Shown: piece after piece, positions 8,809-16,890 of the stretch | Layout of the letters: each line of letters begins with the position of its first letter | Position numbering within the stretch: position 1 is the stretch's first letter | Assembly: GCA_947170195.1 (NCBI GenBank) | Contig: CAMVSS010000002.1 | Span: 1-54,631 of the forward strand | Source: an uncultured Treponema sp. | GTDB lineage: Bacteria > Spirochaetota > Spirochaetia > Treponematales > Treponemataceae | Direction: 5' to 3' | Length of the DNA: 54,631 nt | Position numbers and translations under genes: made by a program | Notes under the pieces: model-generated | What the model saw: only the letters and a program-made list of their open reading frames with translations | The model's database searches: none | What the model was told of the DNA's origin: nothing

Positions 8809-8873
8809 GTATATACCTTTAAATTAAAAAGTTTCTGCACATTTCTGATTTGCATCTTCAGTCATGCACAACA

Positions 8874-8896
8874 GCAGATGATGAGCAGTCACCTGC
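8874..8896 (-). promoter_or_regulatory. Hairpin in the rplM leader
   Basis: An 8-bp stem with one G-U pair (8874-8881 with 8889-8896) and a 7-base loop lies about 65 bases upstream of rplM. Ribosomal protein operons are often autoregulated through leader RNA, so a similar role is possible. It does not match a leader I can name. Confidence 0.3.
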
Positions 8897-8951
8897 AATG
8901 AATATACGGGGAAAATCAATATAAATTTTTTTAGCGTTCTAGTCAATAAAT

Positions 8952-9197
8952 TCAGACGTTCTTTTTTGAATCTTCTGCCTCTGCACGGAGAGCTTCCTCT
9001 TCCTCAAGGCGAGCTTCGCGACGATCTTTTATATCTGCAATTCCGACAAGGATCGCGATCAACGCTATTATCGCCGCAACTACCGGAGAAGCTCCCTTCA
9101 AGAAAAAAAACACCTCGTCATTCCAGCCAAGTCCGCCCGGAAGACATGCGTAAACGGCAAAAGCTATGCACGCAATTCCTAAAATAATAGTAAACAT
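8952..9197 (-). CDS. Small two-helix membrane protein, function unknown
   Basis: An 81-residue protein with two hydrophobic segments (about residues 1-20 and 36-56) and a charged C-terminal tail rich in Arg and Glu (DIKDRREARLEEEEALRAEA). This suggests a helical hairpin in the inner membrane with a cytoplasmic tail. The ATG at 9197 is chosen; the frame also offers a TTG two codons upstream. I do not recognise the family. It stands alone between rplM and the divergent azlC gene. Confidence 0.6.
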   Translation of the reverse strand: MFTIILGIACIAFAVYACLPGGLGWNDEVFFFLKGASPVVAAIIALIAILVGIADIKDRREARLEEEEALRAEAEDSKKNV

Positions 9198-9287
9198 AGT
9201 CAAATAATCTCACAGTATTTCTGTCGAATTGTCAATACAAATGCAATTCAATTGAAGAGAATACTTGAAAATGATATTATCCGCATC

Positions 9288-10076
9288 ATGCTGAATAAAA
9301 AAGATTTTAAGCTTGCGCTGCAGGCTTCTTCACCGATTTTTTTCGGATATATCTCAATCGGGCTGCCATTCGGACTTGTCGTTACAAACGCAGGCTATCC
9401 GTGGTGGCTCGCGCCGCTCATGAGCATTTTCATTTACTCGGGAACAGCCCAGTACATAGCGATCGCGCTTTTTGCTTCGGGAATCTCAAAAGGAGACGCA
9501 TACTGGCAGACGCTTCTTACAATCCTCGGAATAGAATTCGTCATCGGAATCAGGCATAGCTTTTACAGCCTTTCCCTGCTCAGAAAATTCGGCGGAACAG
9601 GCAAATGGAAGCTTCCCCTGATTTTTACGATCACCGACGAGACTTATGCTGTACTTGAGTCATGTGAAGTCCCGGAGACCGCGGACAAAGGCGCATTCTA
9701 TGGAACAATTTCATTCCTCGATTATTCCTACTGGCTCATCGGAACGCTTGCAGGCGCTCTCATCGGAAATTTCATTCCGACAGGATACTTGAACGGAGTC
9801 GATTTCGCACTTTCAGCCCTCTTTATCGTAATAATGATAAACCAGCTGCGCGAGACAAAGGATTTTCTTCCATCTATTATTGGCATACTGACATCGGTCT
9901 TTGCAATCACTCTCTCTTACCTCAAAATCGGGGCGCGGACATTGCTTCCGTCCCAGCATATAATTCTTGTTGCGCTGTCGCTCGGAATAGCCGCAATCAT
10001 CCTTCTGCGATCGTTCTCAGATTCAAAACGAAAATCAGATTCTTCTAAACAAAACGAATCTCAGGGAGGGAAATAA
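9288..10076 (+). CDS. azlC: AzlC family branched-chain amino-acid exporter subunit
   Basis: A 262-residue inner-membrane protein with several hydrophobic segments. It matches the AzlC family, the large subunit of a proton-coupled exporter of branched-chain amino acids and analogues. Family hallmarks are PIFFGYISIGLPFGLVVTNA near the start, IYSGTAQYIA and the GIEFVIGIRHSFYSLSL segment. The ATG at 9288 is used although no good ribosome-binding site precedes it; an in-frame TTG lies at 9252. Its stop overlaps the azlD start by one base (TAATG), so the pair is translationally coupled. Confidence 0.85.
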   Translation: MLNKKDFKLALQASSPIFFGYISIGLPFGLVVTNAGYPWWLAPLMSIFIYSGTAQYIAIALFASGISKGDAYWQTLLTILGIEFVIGIRHSFYSLSLLRKFGGTGKWKLPLIFTITDETYAVLESCEVPETADKGAFYGTISFLDYSYWLIGTLAGALIGNFIPTGYLNGVDFALSALFIVIMINQLRETKDFLPSIIGILTSVFAITLSYLKIGARTLLPSQHIILVALSLGIAAIILLRSFSDSKRKSDSSKQNESQGGK

Positions 10077-10432
10077 TGAGTCTCTCAATAGTTCAGGTTC
10101 TGTTCGCTGTCCTCGCGATCGCCATACTGCTGTTTCTTCTCCGGATTCTTCCGTTCCTGATTTACCGAAACAAAAAAGCTCCGGCATTCTTTTCTTTTCT
10201 GGAAAAATACATTCCGCCAATTTCGATTGCAGTTCTTTTTGCAGTCTGCTTTAAGGAAAAAACTACTGACCTTCTCTTTTCTCAAGACGCCAGCCAGGTG
10301 GATATCGGCGCGCTCGTCTCGGCATTTGCAGGAATAGCCGTAACGATCCTCTTCCAAATCTGGAAGAAAAACGCGATGGTCAGCATTTTCGGCGGAACGA
10401 TTGTGTTCATGACGCTTAATTATTTTTTCTGA
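10076..10432 (+). CDS. azlD: AzlD family amino-acid exporter small subunit
   Basis: A 118-residue hydrophobic protein with about four membrane segments, the small partner of AzlC. It carries the family pattern LLRILPFLIY near residue 20 and the KYIPPISIAVLFAVC segment. It has a very good AGGGAGG ribosome-binding site inside the azlC 3' end. Small size and position directly after azlC support the call. Confidence 0.82.
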   Translation: MSLSIVQVLFAVLAIAILLFLLRILPFLIYRNKKAPAFFSFLEKYIPPISIAVLFAVCFKEKTTDLLFSQDASQVDIGALVSAFAGIAVTILFQIWKKNAMVSIFGGTIVFMTLNYFF

Positions 10433-10458
10433 TTTTTTGTCTTTGCTCAAAAAAATCC

Positions 10459-10487
10459 TAGACAATTTCAGGCATACAAACTATTGT
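10459..10487 (+). promoter_or_regulatory. Candidate promoter for potA
   Basis: TAGACA (10459-10464) and TATTGT (10482-10487) are separated by 17 bases, about 80 bases before the chosen potA start. This is a moderate sigma-70 match seen by eye. Confidence 0.35.
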
Positions 10488-10565
10488 TATCAAAACATTT
10501 GAGGTTGTTTCAAAGGCAGTTTTTTGAAACGCGCTCATCCATTGATAATCCGTGAGGTAGCAGCT

Positions 10566-11762
10566 TTGAAAGGAAGCCAGATTACTATTAATCATGTGAA
10601 CAAACAGTTCGGTGATTTTGTCGCTCTCGACGAAATCAATTTTACCATCAAACCGGGAGAATTCTTCACTCTGCTCGGGCCGTCAGGATGCGGAAAGACG
10701 ACGCTTCTCAGGATTCTCGCGGGATTCGATTTTCCGGATGAGGGCGCAGTTTTATTCGATGACACGGACGTAACGAACCTTCCGCCGAACAAACGACACT
10801 CGAACACCGTATTCCAGAACTACGCGCTTTTTCCTCACCTCACAGTCTTTGAGAACGTAGCTTTCTCTCTCAGACTCAAAAAAGAAGACAAGAAGGTCGT
10901 GGAGGAAAAAGTCCTCAAATATCTCCGCCTCGTTGACCTTGAGGCGCATATGAACAAAAAGCCAAACCAGCTTTCGGGCGGACAGAGACAGCGTGTCGCA
11001 ATCGCGCGAGCTCTCATCAACGAGCCAAAAGTTCTTCTTCTGGACGAGCCGCTTTCTGCGCTGGATGCAAAACTGCGCTCAAACCTGCTCGTGGAGCTGG
11101 ATCGCCTGCACGACGAAATCGGAATCACCTTCATTTTCGTTACGCATGACCAGAGCGAGGCGCTTGCCGTATCAGACAGAATTGCGGTCATGAACAAAGG
11201 TCATGTCCTTCAGATAGGAACTCCATACGAGATTTACGAAAGCCCTGCGACACAGTTCGTAGCGCAGTTCATCGGCGAGACAAATCTTTTTGAGGCATCT
11301 GTCGTAAACTGCGAAAGCTACAAAGTGCCGGGAAAAGCCGACATCGAGCACATGGTCACGCTCAACGTACCGGCACTCGGAATGCAGGCCCAGCTCACCG
11401 GCGACACTCAGGCAACAAAAGAAGAGGACAAGAACATTCTCGTCACCGACTACGAGCACACCGACGAGGGGCAGAAAGTCGCATTTACCGTTCGTCCAGA
11501 AAAAATCAGGATTACGCTCGAAGAACCGAACGTGAACGGCCGCAAGGACATCAACGTGTTCAAGGGAATCGTCGAGGAGCCGGTCTACACAGGCTTCCAG
11601 TCAAAATTCTACGTCAAGCTTGAGAAGACAGGCACGATCGTCAAAGTCTTCAAGCAGCACCAGAACTATCTCGACGACGGTCCGGAGATCCAGTGGAAGG
11701 ACACGGTGTACATTTCATGGTCAGCAGAAGACGGATACATCGTCGAGGATATTGAAAAGTAG
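10566..11762 (+). CDS. potA: Spermidine/putrescine ABC transporter ATPase PotA
   Basis: A 398-residue ATPase that powers polyamine import. Walker A (GPSGCGKTT) lies at residues 38-46, followed by the signature LSGGQRQRVAIARAL, Walker B VLLLDEPLSALDAKL and the switch His in FVTHDQSEAL. A TOBE-type C-terminal part (VRPEKIRI) follows from about residue 240 and is somewhat longer than in E. coli PotA. No ATG is available. TTG 10566 is preferred because TGAGGT lies 7 bases upstream; another TTG at 10524 is possible. potB, potC and potD follow on the same strand, so the substrate assignment rests on the complete set. Confidence 0.92.
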   Translation: MKGSQITINHVNKQFGDFVALDEINFTIKPGEFFTLLGPSGCGKTTLLRILAGFDFPDEGAVLFDDTDVTNLPPNKRHSNTVFQNYALFPHLTVFENVAFSLRLKKEDKKVVEEKVLKYLRLVDLEAHMNKKPNQLSGGQRQRVAIARALINEPKVLLLDEPLSALDAKLRSNLLVELDRLHDEIGITFIFVTHDQSEALAVSDRIAVMNKGHVLQIGTPYEIYESPATQFVAQFIGETNLFEASVVNCESYKVPGKADIEHMVTLNVPALGMQAQLTGDTQATKEEDKNILVTDYEHTDEGQKVAFTVRPEKIRITLEEPNVNGRKDINVFKGIVEEPVYTGFQSKFYVKLEKTGTIVKVFKQHQNYLDDGPEIQWKDTVYISWSAEDGYIVEDIEK

Positions 11763-11778
11763 CGGACAGCCTGTCCTG

Positions 11779-11820
11779 GCAAGTTTTTCTGCTGCATGAT
11801 GCAGACTGACGAAAACTTGC
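11779..11820 (+). promoter_or_regulatory. Structured spacer hairpin between potA and potB
   Basis: A perfect 9-bp outer stem (11779-11787 with 11812-11820) encloses a second palindrome (11792-11804). It lies 16 bases after the potA stop. It lacks a T tail, so it may stabilise or process the mRNA instead of terminating it. Confidence 0.45.
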
Positions 11821-11835
11821 GGTCAACTTGCTTTA

Positions 11836-11853
11836 TGCCACATCAGTGTGGCA
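11836..11853 (+). promoter_or_regulatory. Second hairpin between potA and potB
   Basis: A perfect 7-bp stem (11836-11842 with 11847-11853) and a TCAG loop lie 26 bases before the potB ATG. The following bases are T-rich (CATTTGTTTG), so weak attenuation is possible. Confidence 0.4.
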
Positions 11854-11879
11854 CATTTGTTTGATTATTGGAGACTTTG

Positions 11880-12764
11880 ATGAAAAAGAAAAATTCTGGT
11901 CCATTTTACGCATACCCGATGGGGCTTTGGTTCTCGCTATTTTTCGTCGTGCCGATTCTGATCATCATCGCATACTCGTTCATGAAGCAGGATATGTATG
12001 GCGGTGTAATCCATGAATTCTCTCTGCATGCTTACCGACAGATGTTCTCGAAAGCGTACGGCATGATTTTTTTGCGCACTCTGTGGATGACGCTGATCGC
12101 AACATTCATCTCTATTCTGATTGCGATTCCTTGCGGCTACGCCATGGCCCGTAGCAGGCACCAGACGATGCTTCTCATTCTCATCATCATTCCTTTCCTG
12201 ACAAATTCGCTGATACGAATTTTCGCATGGCAGACTATCCTCGGAGAAAACGGTCTGCTCAACTCAATCTGCAATTTCTTCACCAAAATATGTTTTTTTG
12301 TCACGAGAAATGAGGACGGAGTTTTTGAACCGCACAAATTCATGTACACGAAATTTGCGGTCATTCTCGTCAGCATCTACATGTACCTTCCGTACGCGAT
12401 TCTCCCGGTGTTCACCGCCGTAGACCGATTTGATTTTTCCCTGCTGGAAGCCGCGCGCGACCTCGGGGCTACAAAACCTCAGTCGATGATGAAGGTTCTG
12501 ATTCCGGGAATCAAAAGCGGAATCGTGAGCGCGCTTATCTTTACGTTCATCCCGATTTTCGGAAACTACACAGTGCCGATGCTCGTTGGCAGCACAAAGA
12601 GCTACATGCTCGGTAACATAATCATGGATCAGATCACGAAGGCAAAGAATCTTCCGCTGGCATCAAGTTTCAGCGTCGTTCTTACCGTCGTCAGCATGGC
12701 GGCGATACTCCTGATGATTTCTTCAGACAAAAAAGAAGCTGATCTTAAGAAGATGAGGAGATAG
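11880..12764 (+). CDS. potB: Spermidine/putrescine ABC transporter permease PotB
   Basis: A 294-residue inner-membrane permease with about six hydrophobic segments. The cytoplasmic EAA loop that contacts the ATPase is seen as LLEAARDLGATKPQSMMKVLIPGI. The first segment follows YPMGLWFSLFFVVP, as in the PotB/PotH group. ATG 11880 has GGAG 6 bases upstream; a TTG four codons earlier is less likely. It is separated from potA by a 117-base spacer with two hairpins and from potC by 3 bases. Confidence 0.92.
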   Translation: MKKKNSGPFYAYPMGLWFSLFFVVPILIIIAYSFMKQDMYGGVIHEFSLHAYRQMFSKAYGMIFLRTLWMTLIATFISILIAIPCGYAMARSRHQTMLLILIIIPFLTNSLIRIFAWQTILGENGLLNSICNFFTKICFFVTRNEDGVFEPHKFMYTKFAVILVSIYMYLPYAILPVFTAVDRFDFSLLEAARDLGATKPQSMMKVLIPGIKSGIVSALIFTFIPIFGNYTVPMLVGSTKSYMLGNIIMDQITKAKNLPLASSFSVVLTVVSMAAILLMISSDKKEADLKKMRR

Positions 12765-12767
12765 CAC

Positions 12768-13643
12768 ATGGATTTTCTCGTTTCGGTAATAATGGCGCTT
12801 TTGAAGCGCAACCCGCACTCAAAGATTGAATCAAGCCGCCACGCAAAGCGCGACTGGAAAAAACGTGCTCCCGCATTCAGCCTCTCGAACACAATCCTCG
12901 TGCTCGCGCTCATGTTCCTTTTCATACCGCTGTTCGTCATCATCTTCTATTCTTTCAATGCGTCAAAGAGCAGCGAATTCACGGGCTTCTCGCTCGTCTG
13001 GTACGAGGAGCTTTTCTTGCATTCGGGCGATTTGTGGCTCAGCCTCTTCTACAGCGCAGTCGTCGCACTGACATCAGCCCTAATCTCCACCGTGCTCGGA
13101 AGCCTTGCGGCGATGGGCATCAACTGGTACAAATTCTTCGGCAAGAACTACATTCAGTCGATAAGCTTTTTGCCGATGGTGCTCCCGGAAGTCATCATGG
13201 GTGTATCGCTCCTGATTTTTCTGAGCGGAATCCACATGAACCTCGGACTCACAACAATCATAATCGCGCACACGACGTTCTGTCTCCCGTTCGTCTACCT
13301 GATGGTGAGCGCGCGCGTCGATGAATTTGACTACTCGATCATCGAGGCGAGCTACGACTTGGGCGCAAACGAAAAACAGACTCTGTTCAAAGTGATTCTT
13401 CCTGCAATTTTCCCGGGAATCGTTTCCGGCTTCATGATGAGCGTAACGATGTCCATAGAAGATTTCGTCATCACCTCGCTCGTAAACGGAAGCGTGGAGA
13501 CATTGCCTGTGTACGTCTACAACATGATCCGCCACGGAGTCAGTCCGGTCATCAACTCGCTGTCATTCATACTGATTCTGTTCATCTGCGTGCTCGCAAT
13601 TCTTCTCAGGCGCAACCTCAAGGGATTTGCGGCTTCTCATTAA
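12768..13643 (+). CDS. potC: Spermidine/putrescine ABC transporter permease PotC
   Basis: A 291-residue permease partner of PotB. The EAA loop reads IEASYDLGANEKQTLFKVIL. MGVSLLIFLSG and the MSIEDFVITSLVNG segment fit the PotC/PotI family. The N-terminus has a longer basic extension of about 40 residues before the first membrane segment than E. coli PotC. It starts 3 bases after the potB stop with GAGGAG upstream. A 321-base non-coding region follows before potD. Confidence 0.92.
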   Translation: MDFLVSVIMALLKRNPHSKIESSRHAKRDWKKRAPAFSLSNTILVLALMFLFIPLFVIIFYSFNASKSSEFTGFSLVWYEELFLHSGDLWLSLFYSAVVALTSALISTVLGSLAAMGINWYKFFGKNYIQSISFLPMVLPEVIMGVSLLIFLSGIHMNLGLTTIIIAHTTFCLPFVYLMVSARVDEFDYSIIEASYDLGANEKQTLFKVILPAIFPGIVSGFMMSVTMSIEDFVITSLVNGSVETLPVYVYNMIRHGVSPVINSLSFILILFICVLAILLRRNLKGFAASH

Positions 13644-13724
13644 TCGCTGCGGGGGAAAATCATTCCCCTGCAAAAAAGTTTAAAGATTTTTGACATTTTT
13701 ACTTCTCTTTTTTGTGAATATTTC

Positions 13725-13730
13725 TATAAT
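13725..13730 (+). promoter_or_regulatory. Candidate -10 box of a potD promoter
   Basis: A perfect TATAAT lies in AT-rich sequence 234 bases before potD. A TTGACA at 13690-13695 is 29 bases upstream, too far for normal spacing; the hexamer at 17-base spacing is poor. If used, the transcript would carry a leader of about 225 bases. Confidence 0.4.
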
Positions 13731-13913
13731 ACAATTTACAAGGTTTAGGAAATCTCTGAAAACTCGTTTTTCAACGATTTTTTAGCATTGCTGACGAGTT
13801 TTAATTTCTGAATATAGCAGGAATTAAAACATCGCATTTTCAAAGTTACCTCTAAAAACTGAAATTTTTAGAAGTTCCCTTTAAAAGTCGTTTTTTTACA
13901 AGGCGGCTTCCCG

Positions 13914-13952
13914 AAGACTCCATCTGACTGGAGTCTTTACTTTTTTATTTTT
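13914..13952 (+). terminator. Terminator-like hairpin immediately before potD
   Basis: A perfect 9-bp stem (13914-13922 with 13929-13937), 6-base loop and T-rich tail to 13952 has the form of an intrinsic terminator. The potD ribosome-binding site GGAG starts at 13953, so the element must be read through or avoided for potD expression from upstream. Confidence 0.75.
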
Positions 13953-13964
13953 GGAGAATTCGAA

Positions 13965-15008
13965 ATGAAAATCCTCTCTAAAATGACATTGATTGCTGCC
14001 GGAATCGTGGCAGGTCTGGGTCTTGTTTCTTGCGATCAGAAAAAGACATTGCGGGTCTACAACTGGACGTACTACACGCCAAAGACAGTGATTGCGGCAT
14101 TTGAGCAGGAATTCGACTGCAAAGTAAAGCTCACCGAATACGAATCGAACGAAACAATGTTCAACAAGCTGATTAACGGTGGCGCAAAAAGTTTTGATAT
14201 CGTAGTTCCGTCTCAGGACTATGTCTCAATCCTCCTTAAAAAAAACATGCTCCAGCCAATCGTGCAGGAAAAGTTCACCAACAGAAACAAAATCAATCCG
14301 GACGTGCTTGCAAAAATCACATACGACCCGGAAATGAAATATGCAGTTCCGTACTACTTCGGAGCAGCAGGAATCGCCGTAAACAAAACCAAGGCTCCGG
14401 CTGACTACGAGCGCACATGGAACATTTTTGCTGACAAAAGATTTGAGGGACACGCATCCATGCTCGACGATTACCGAGAGGTCATCGGCGATGCTCTCAG
14501 CTACAAAGGCTACAGCGTGTGCACGGTAAATGACAACGAGCTGAACGAGGCAATCTCACTCATCAAGAACGACTGGCTCCCTAACATCATCAAATTTGAT
14601 GCTGACGGCGAAGGAAAGGACTTTGCGAGCGGAAACCTCTGGCTCTGTCAGGGATACGCGGAGCTTTTCTTCGGGGAAGTTCCAGAGGAAAAATGGGACG
14701 AGACGATTGACTTCTTCATCCCGGAGAATGGCGGTCCGTCATACCTCGACAGCATGTGCATCCTCAAGGATTCTCCTAACGCCGAGCTTGCGACTGACTT
14801 CATCAACTTCATCCACCGGCCTGAAAACTACGCTCAGTTCCTCGACTTCTTCCATTTCCCTTGCTATGTAAACCTGGAGGCAGAGAAGCACATGACGAGC
14901 ACGCCTATGTACCCGGCTTCGGCAATGGAAAACTGCGAGCTGAAACATGACTTGGGCGCAGACCTCGGAAAATACTATCAGCAGTGGGAAAAACTCCGAA
15001 TCCAATAA
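13965..15008 (+). CDS. potD: Spermidine/putrescine-binding lipoprotein PotD
   Basis: A 347-residue substrate-binding lipoprotein. The signal sequence ends in GLVSC with Cys23 as the lipidation site. Polyamine-binding-protein features include LRVYNWTYYTPKTVIAAFEQ at the mature N-terminus, FDIVVPSQDYV and YFFG-type segments. In spirochaetes such proteins are anchored to a membrane facing the periplasm. It is separated from potABC by a structured leader with a terminator-like hairpin directly before its GGAG site, which suggests separate control of the binding protein. A terminator follows at 15025. Confidence 0.92.
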   Translation: MKILSKMTLIAAGIVAGLGLVSCDQKKTLRVYNWTYYTPKTVIAAFEQEFDCKVKLTEYESNETMFNKLINGGAKSFDIVVPSQDYVSILLKKNMLQPIVQEKFTNRNKINPDVLAKITYDPEMKYAVPYYFGAAGIAVNKTKAPADYERTWNIFADKRFEGHASMLDDYREVIGDALSYKGYSVCTVNDNELNEAISLIKNDWLPNIIKFDADGEGKDFASGNLWLCQGYAELFFGEVPEEKWDETIDFFIPENGGPSYLDSMCILKDSPNAELATDFINFIHRPENYAQFLDFFHFPCYVNLEAEKHMTSTPMYPASAMENCELKHDLGADLGKYYQQWEKLRIQ

Positions 15009-15024
15009 AAACAACTCAAAACTT

Positions 15025-15059
15025 GCCTGAAAAACACTTTCAGGCGGTTTTTATTTTTT
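15025..15059 (+). terminator. Terminator after potD
   Basis: A perfect 8-bp stem (15025-15032 with 15038-15045), 5-base loop and a long T-rich tail end the pot cluster 17 bases after the potD stop. Confidence 0.88.
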
Positions 15060-15117
15060 TTAAGTAACCGATAATAAAAAACGAGAGAGATTTCTTTTTT
15101 AAGGAAGTCCCATAGAG

Positions 15118-16890
15118 ATGGAAGACAAAGACTACAAATTCATATTGGAGAAAATATCAGCACCGATTTTAGTAGCCATTCCAGAATATAAAAAAGACGA
15201 GGATTTTGCAGAAGATTTCAAAATCACCTTCATAAACGACAGTTTCAAACGACTCTTTCCTGATTTTATAAAGGACAAAACTGCGTCTGAACTGTGTCTG
15301 CGCCACATGCCCCCGGAAGTTCCATGGACAGAAATTGCAAACGAAGCGATTAAAAGCGGCGAAGGTCAGTCTCTCACATATTATTCACCGAATTATGCGA
15401 CTTGGTTCAAAATCAGCATGAACGCAACCGCAAACAAACTTCTCCTGCTCACATTTACAAATGTGAACAACGAAAAAGAAACAGAGCAGCGACTTTTGAG
15501 GCAGAACCTCAGGCTCGCATCCCTCACGGACGAGCTATCGGATTCGCGCGAGGATCTTAAAAAACGGCTCGAATACATAAATTCCCTGAACGCCCAGCTT
15601 GAATTCAACGCATATCATGACATGCTGACAGGTCTTTACGGAAGAAGAAAATTTCAGGAAGACATAGAACAATTCAACGTTGAGACGGACAAAAAAACCG
15701 GGAAATTCGCAATCTTTATCGCGGACATCGATGACCTGAAGCTCGCAAACGACTCCCTGGGCCACAGACGGGGCGACGAATTGATCTGCACGACGGGCGA
15801 CGTCCTCAAGAGTTTTGAGTCCGAAGATGTGAAAGCATACAGGTTCGGAGGAGATGAATTCCTCATCCTCGTAAAAAACCTCAGCTCGCACGAAGAGTTC
15901 CTCGATTTTGGAAGAAAAATCCTGAGCAATCTGAACGAAAAAGGAATCAAACTCTCTCTCGGATTCTCAATGTATCCTGACGACACAAAAATCCGCGAGG
16001 AGCTTCTAAGATATGCCGACATGGCCATGTACGAAGTGAAACGCCACGGAAAGAACGATATTGATTTTTTCAAATCGATAATGCGGGAACGGTTCATGAA
16101 GAGGGTTCAGATTCAGACAAGGCTCTCATCAGCGATGAGCAATGATTCGTTCCACCTTTATTACCAGCCTCAGTTCGACGCACGGACAAACAAGCTCCGC
16201 GGCTTCGAGGCTCTCTTGAGGTGGCAGGACAGCGAGCTTGGCTGGATAAATCCGGAGCAGTTCATCCCGATTGCGGAGGAAACAAAACTCGTCATTCCGC
16301 TCGGCGACTGGATCCTCGAGACGGCAATCCAGACGCTCAAACAGTGGCAGGACGAATACAACTTCGACGGAATAATGAGCATAAACGTATCACCGATTCA
16401 GCTCAAAAAAACGACATTCATCCAGGATCTCAAGGCTCTGGTCGAGAAATACGAAATCGCGCACGAATCGCTGGAAATCGAGATAACCGAAGGCGTTCTG
16501 ATTGACAACAAGGAAGATGTGATCAACCTGCTCAGACAAATCAGGGAAATGAACATCGGAATTTCGCTCGATGACTTCGGAACTGGCTATTCCTCGCTCA
16601 GCTACCTGCAGATGCTGCCGATTACAACGCTAAAGATCGACAAATCGTTTATCGCAAACATCACCGACAAAAGCGGCGTCGAGGCTAACATAACCGATTC
16701 CATCATCTCGATGGTGACCAAGATGGGGCTGGACACGATTGCGGAAGGAGTCGAAAAACCTGAGCAGCTGAACGTCCTGAAGGATATCAACTGCCGCAAC
16801 ATTCAGGGATTCTTGAAGGGCAAGCCGATGCCAAAAGCCCGATGCGAAACGATCCTGAACGGAAATTACGAGCTGGCAGACCACCTGTAG
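15118..16890 (+). CDS. PAS-GGDEF-EAL cyclic-di-GMP signalling protein
   Basis: A 590-residue soluble protein. Residues of about 1-120 look like a PAS sensor, a coiled coil of about 120-160 follows, then a GGDEF domain with intact GGDEF at 244-248 and an EAL domain with EAL at 364-366 and DDFGTGYSSL from 485. Both catalytic signatures are intact, so it could make and degrade cyclic-di-GMP. The segment before GGDEF lacks a clear RxxD product-inhibition site. No membrane segment was seen. AAGGAAG precedes the ATG. Its last 25 bases overlap the convergent gene at 16866-17306. Treponemes use cyclic-di-GMP in motility control; the signal for this PAS is unknown. Confidence 0.9.
   Translation: MEDKDYKFILEKISAPILVAIPEYKKDEDFAEDFKITFINDSFKRLFPDFIKDKTASELCLRHMPPEVPWTEIANEAIKSGEGQSLTYYSPNYATWFKISMNATANKLLLLTFTNVNNEKETEQRLLRQNLRLASLTDELSDSREDLKKRLEYINSLNAQLEFNAYHDMLTGLYGRRKFQEDIEQFNVETDKKTGKFAIFIADIDDLKLANDSLGHRRGDELICTTGDVLKSFESEDVKAYRFGGDEFLILVKNLSSHEEFLDFGRKILSNLNEKGIKLSLGFSMYPDDTKIREELLRYADMAMYEVKRHGKNDIDFFKSIMRERFMKRVQIQTRLSSAMSNDSFHLYYQPQFDARTNKLRGFEALLRWQDSELGWINPEQFIPIAEETKLVIPLGDWILETAIQTLKQWQDEYNFDGIMSINVSPIQLKKTTFIQDLKALVEKYEIAHESLEIEITEGVLIDNKEDVINLLRQIREMNIGISLDDFGTGYSSLSYLQMLPITTLKIDKSFIANITDKSGVEANITDSIISMVTKMGLDTIAEGVEKPEQLNVLKDINCRNIQGFLKGKPMPKARCETILNGNYELADHL

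Larger units (their letters stand above)
13644..13964 (+). other. Non-coding potC-potD leader region with five hairpins
   Basis: This 321-base gap has no ORF of note. In order it holds a 9-bp GC-rich hairpin (13649-13671), a TATAAT box (13725-13730), a long-loop hairpin (13759-13802), a 9-bp hairpin (13802-13826), an 8-bp hairpin (13851-13872) and a terminator-like 9-bp hairpin with T tract (13914-13952) directly before the potD ribosome-binding site. The region looks like a regulated leader for potD. Confidence 0.6.

Noticed and set aside
13690-13730. TTGACA and TATAAT as one full promoter before potD
   Set aside because: The two boxes are 29 bases apart, far beyond normal spacing. Only the TATAAT is kept as a candidate.
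13644-13964. A tRNA or known riboswitch in the potC-potD gap
   Set aside because: No cloverleaf or T-loop sequence is seen, and the hairpins match no riboswitch class I can name.
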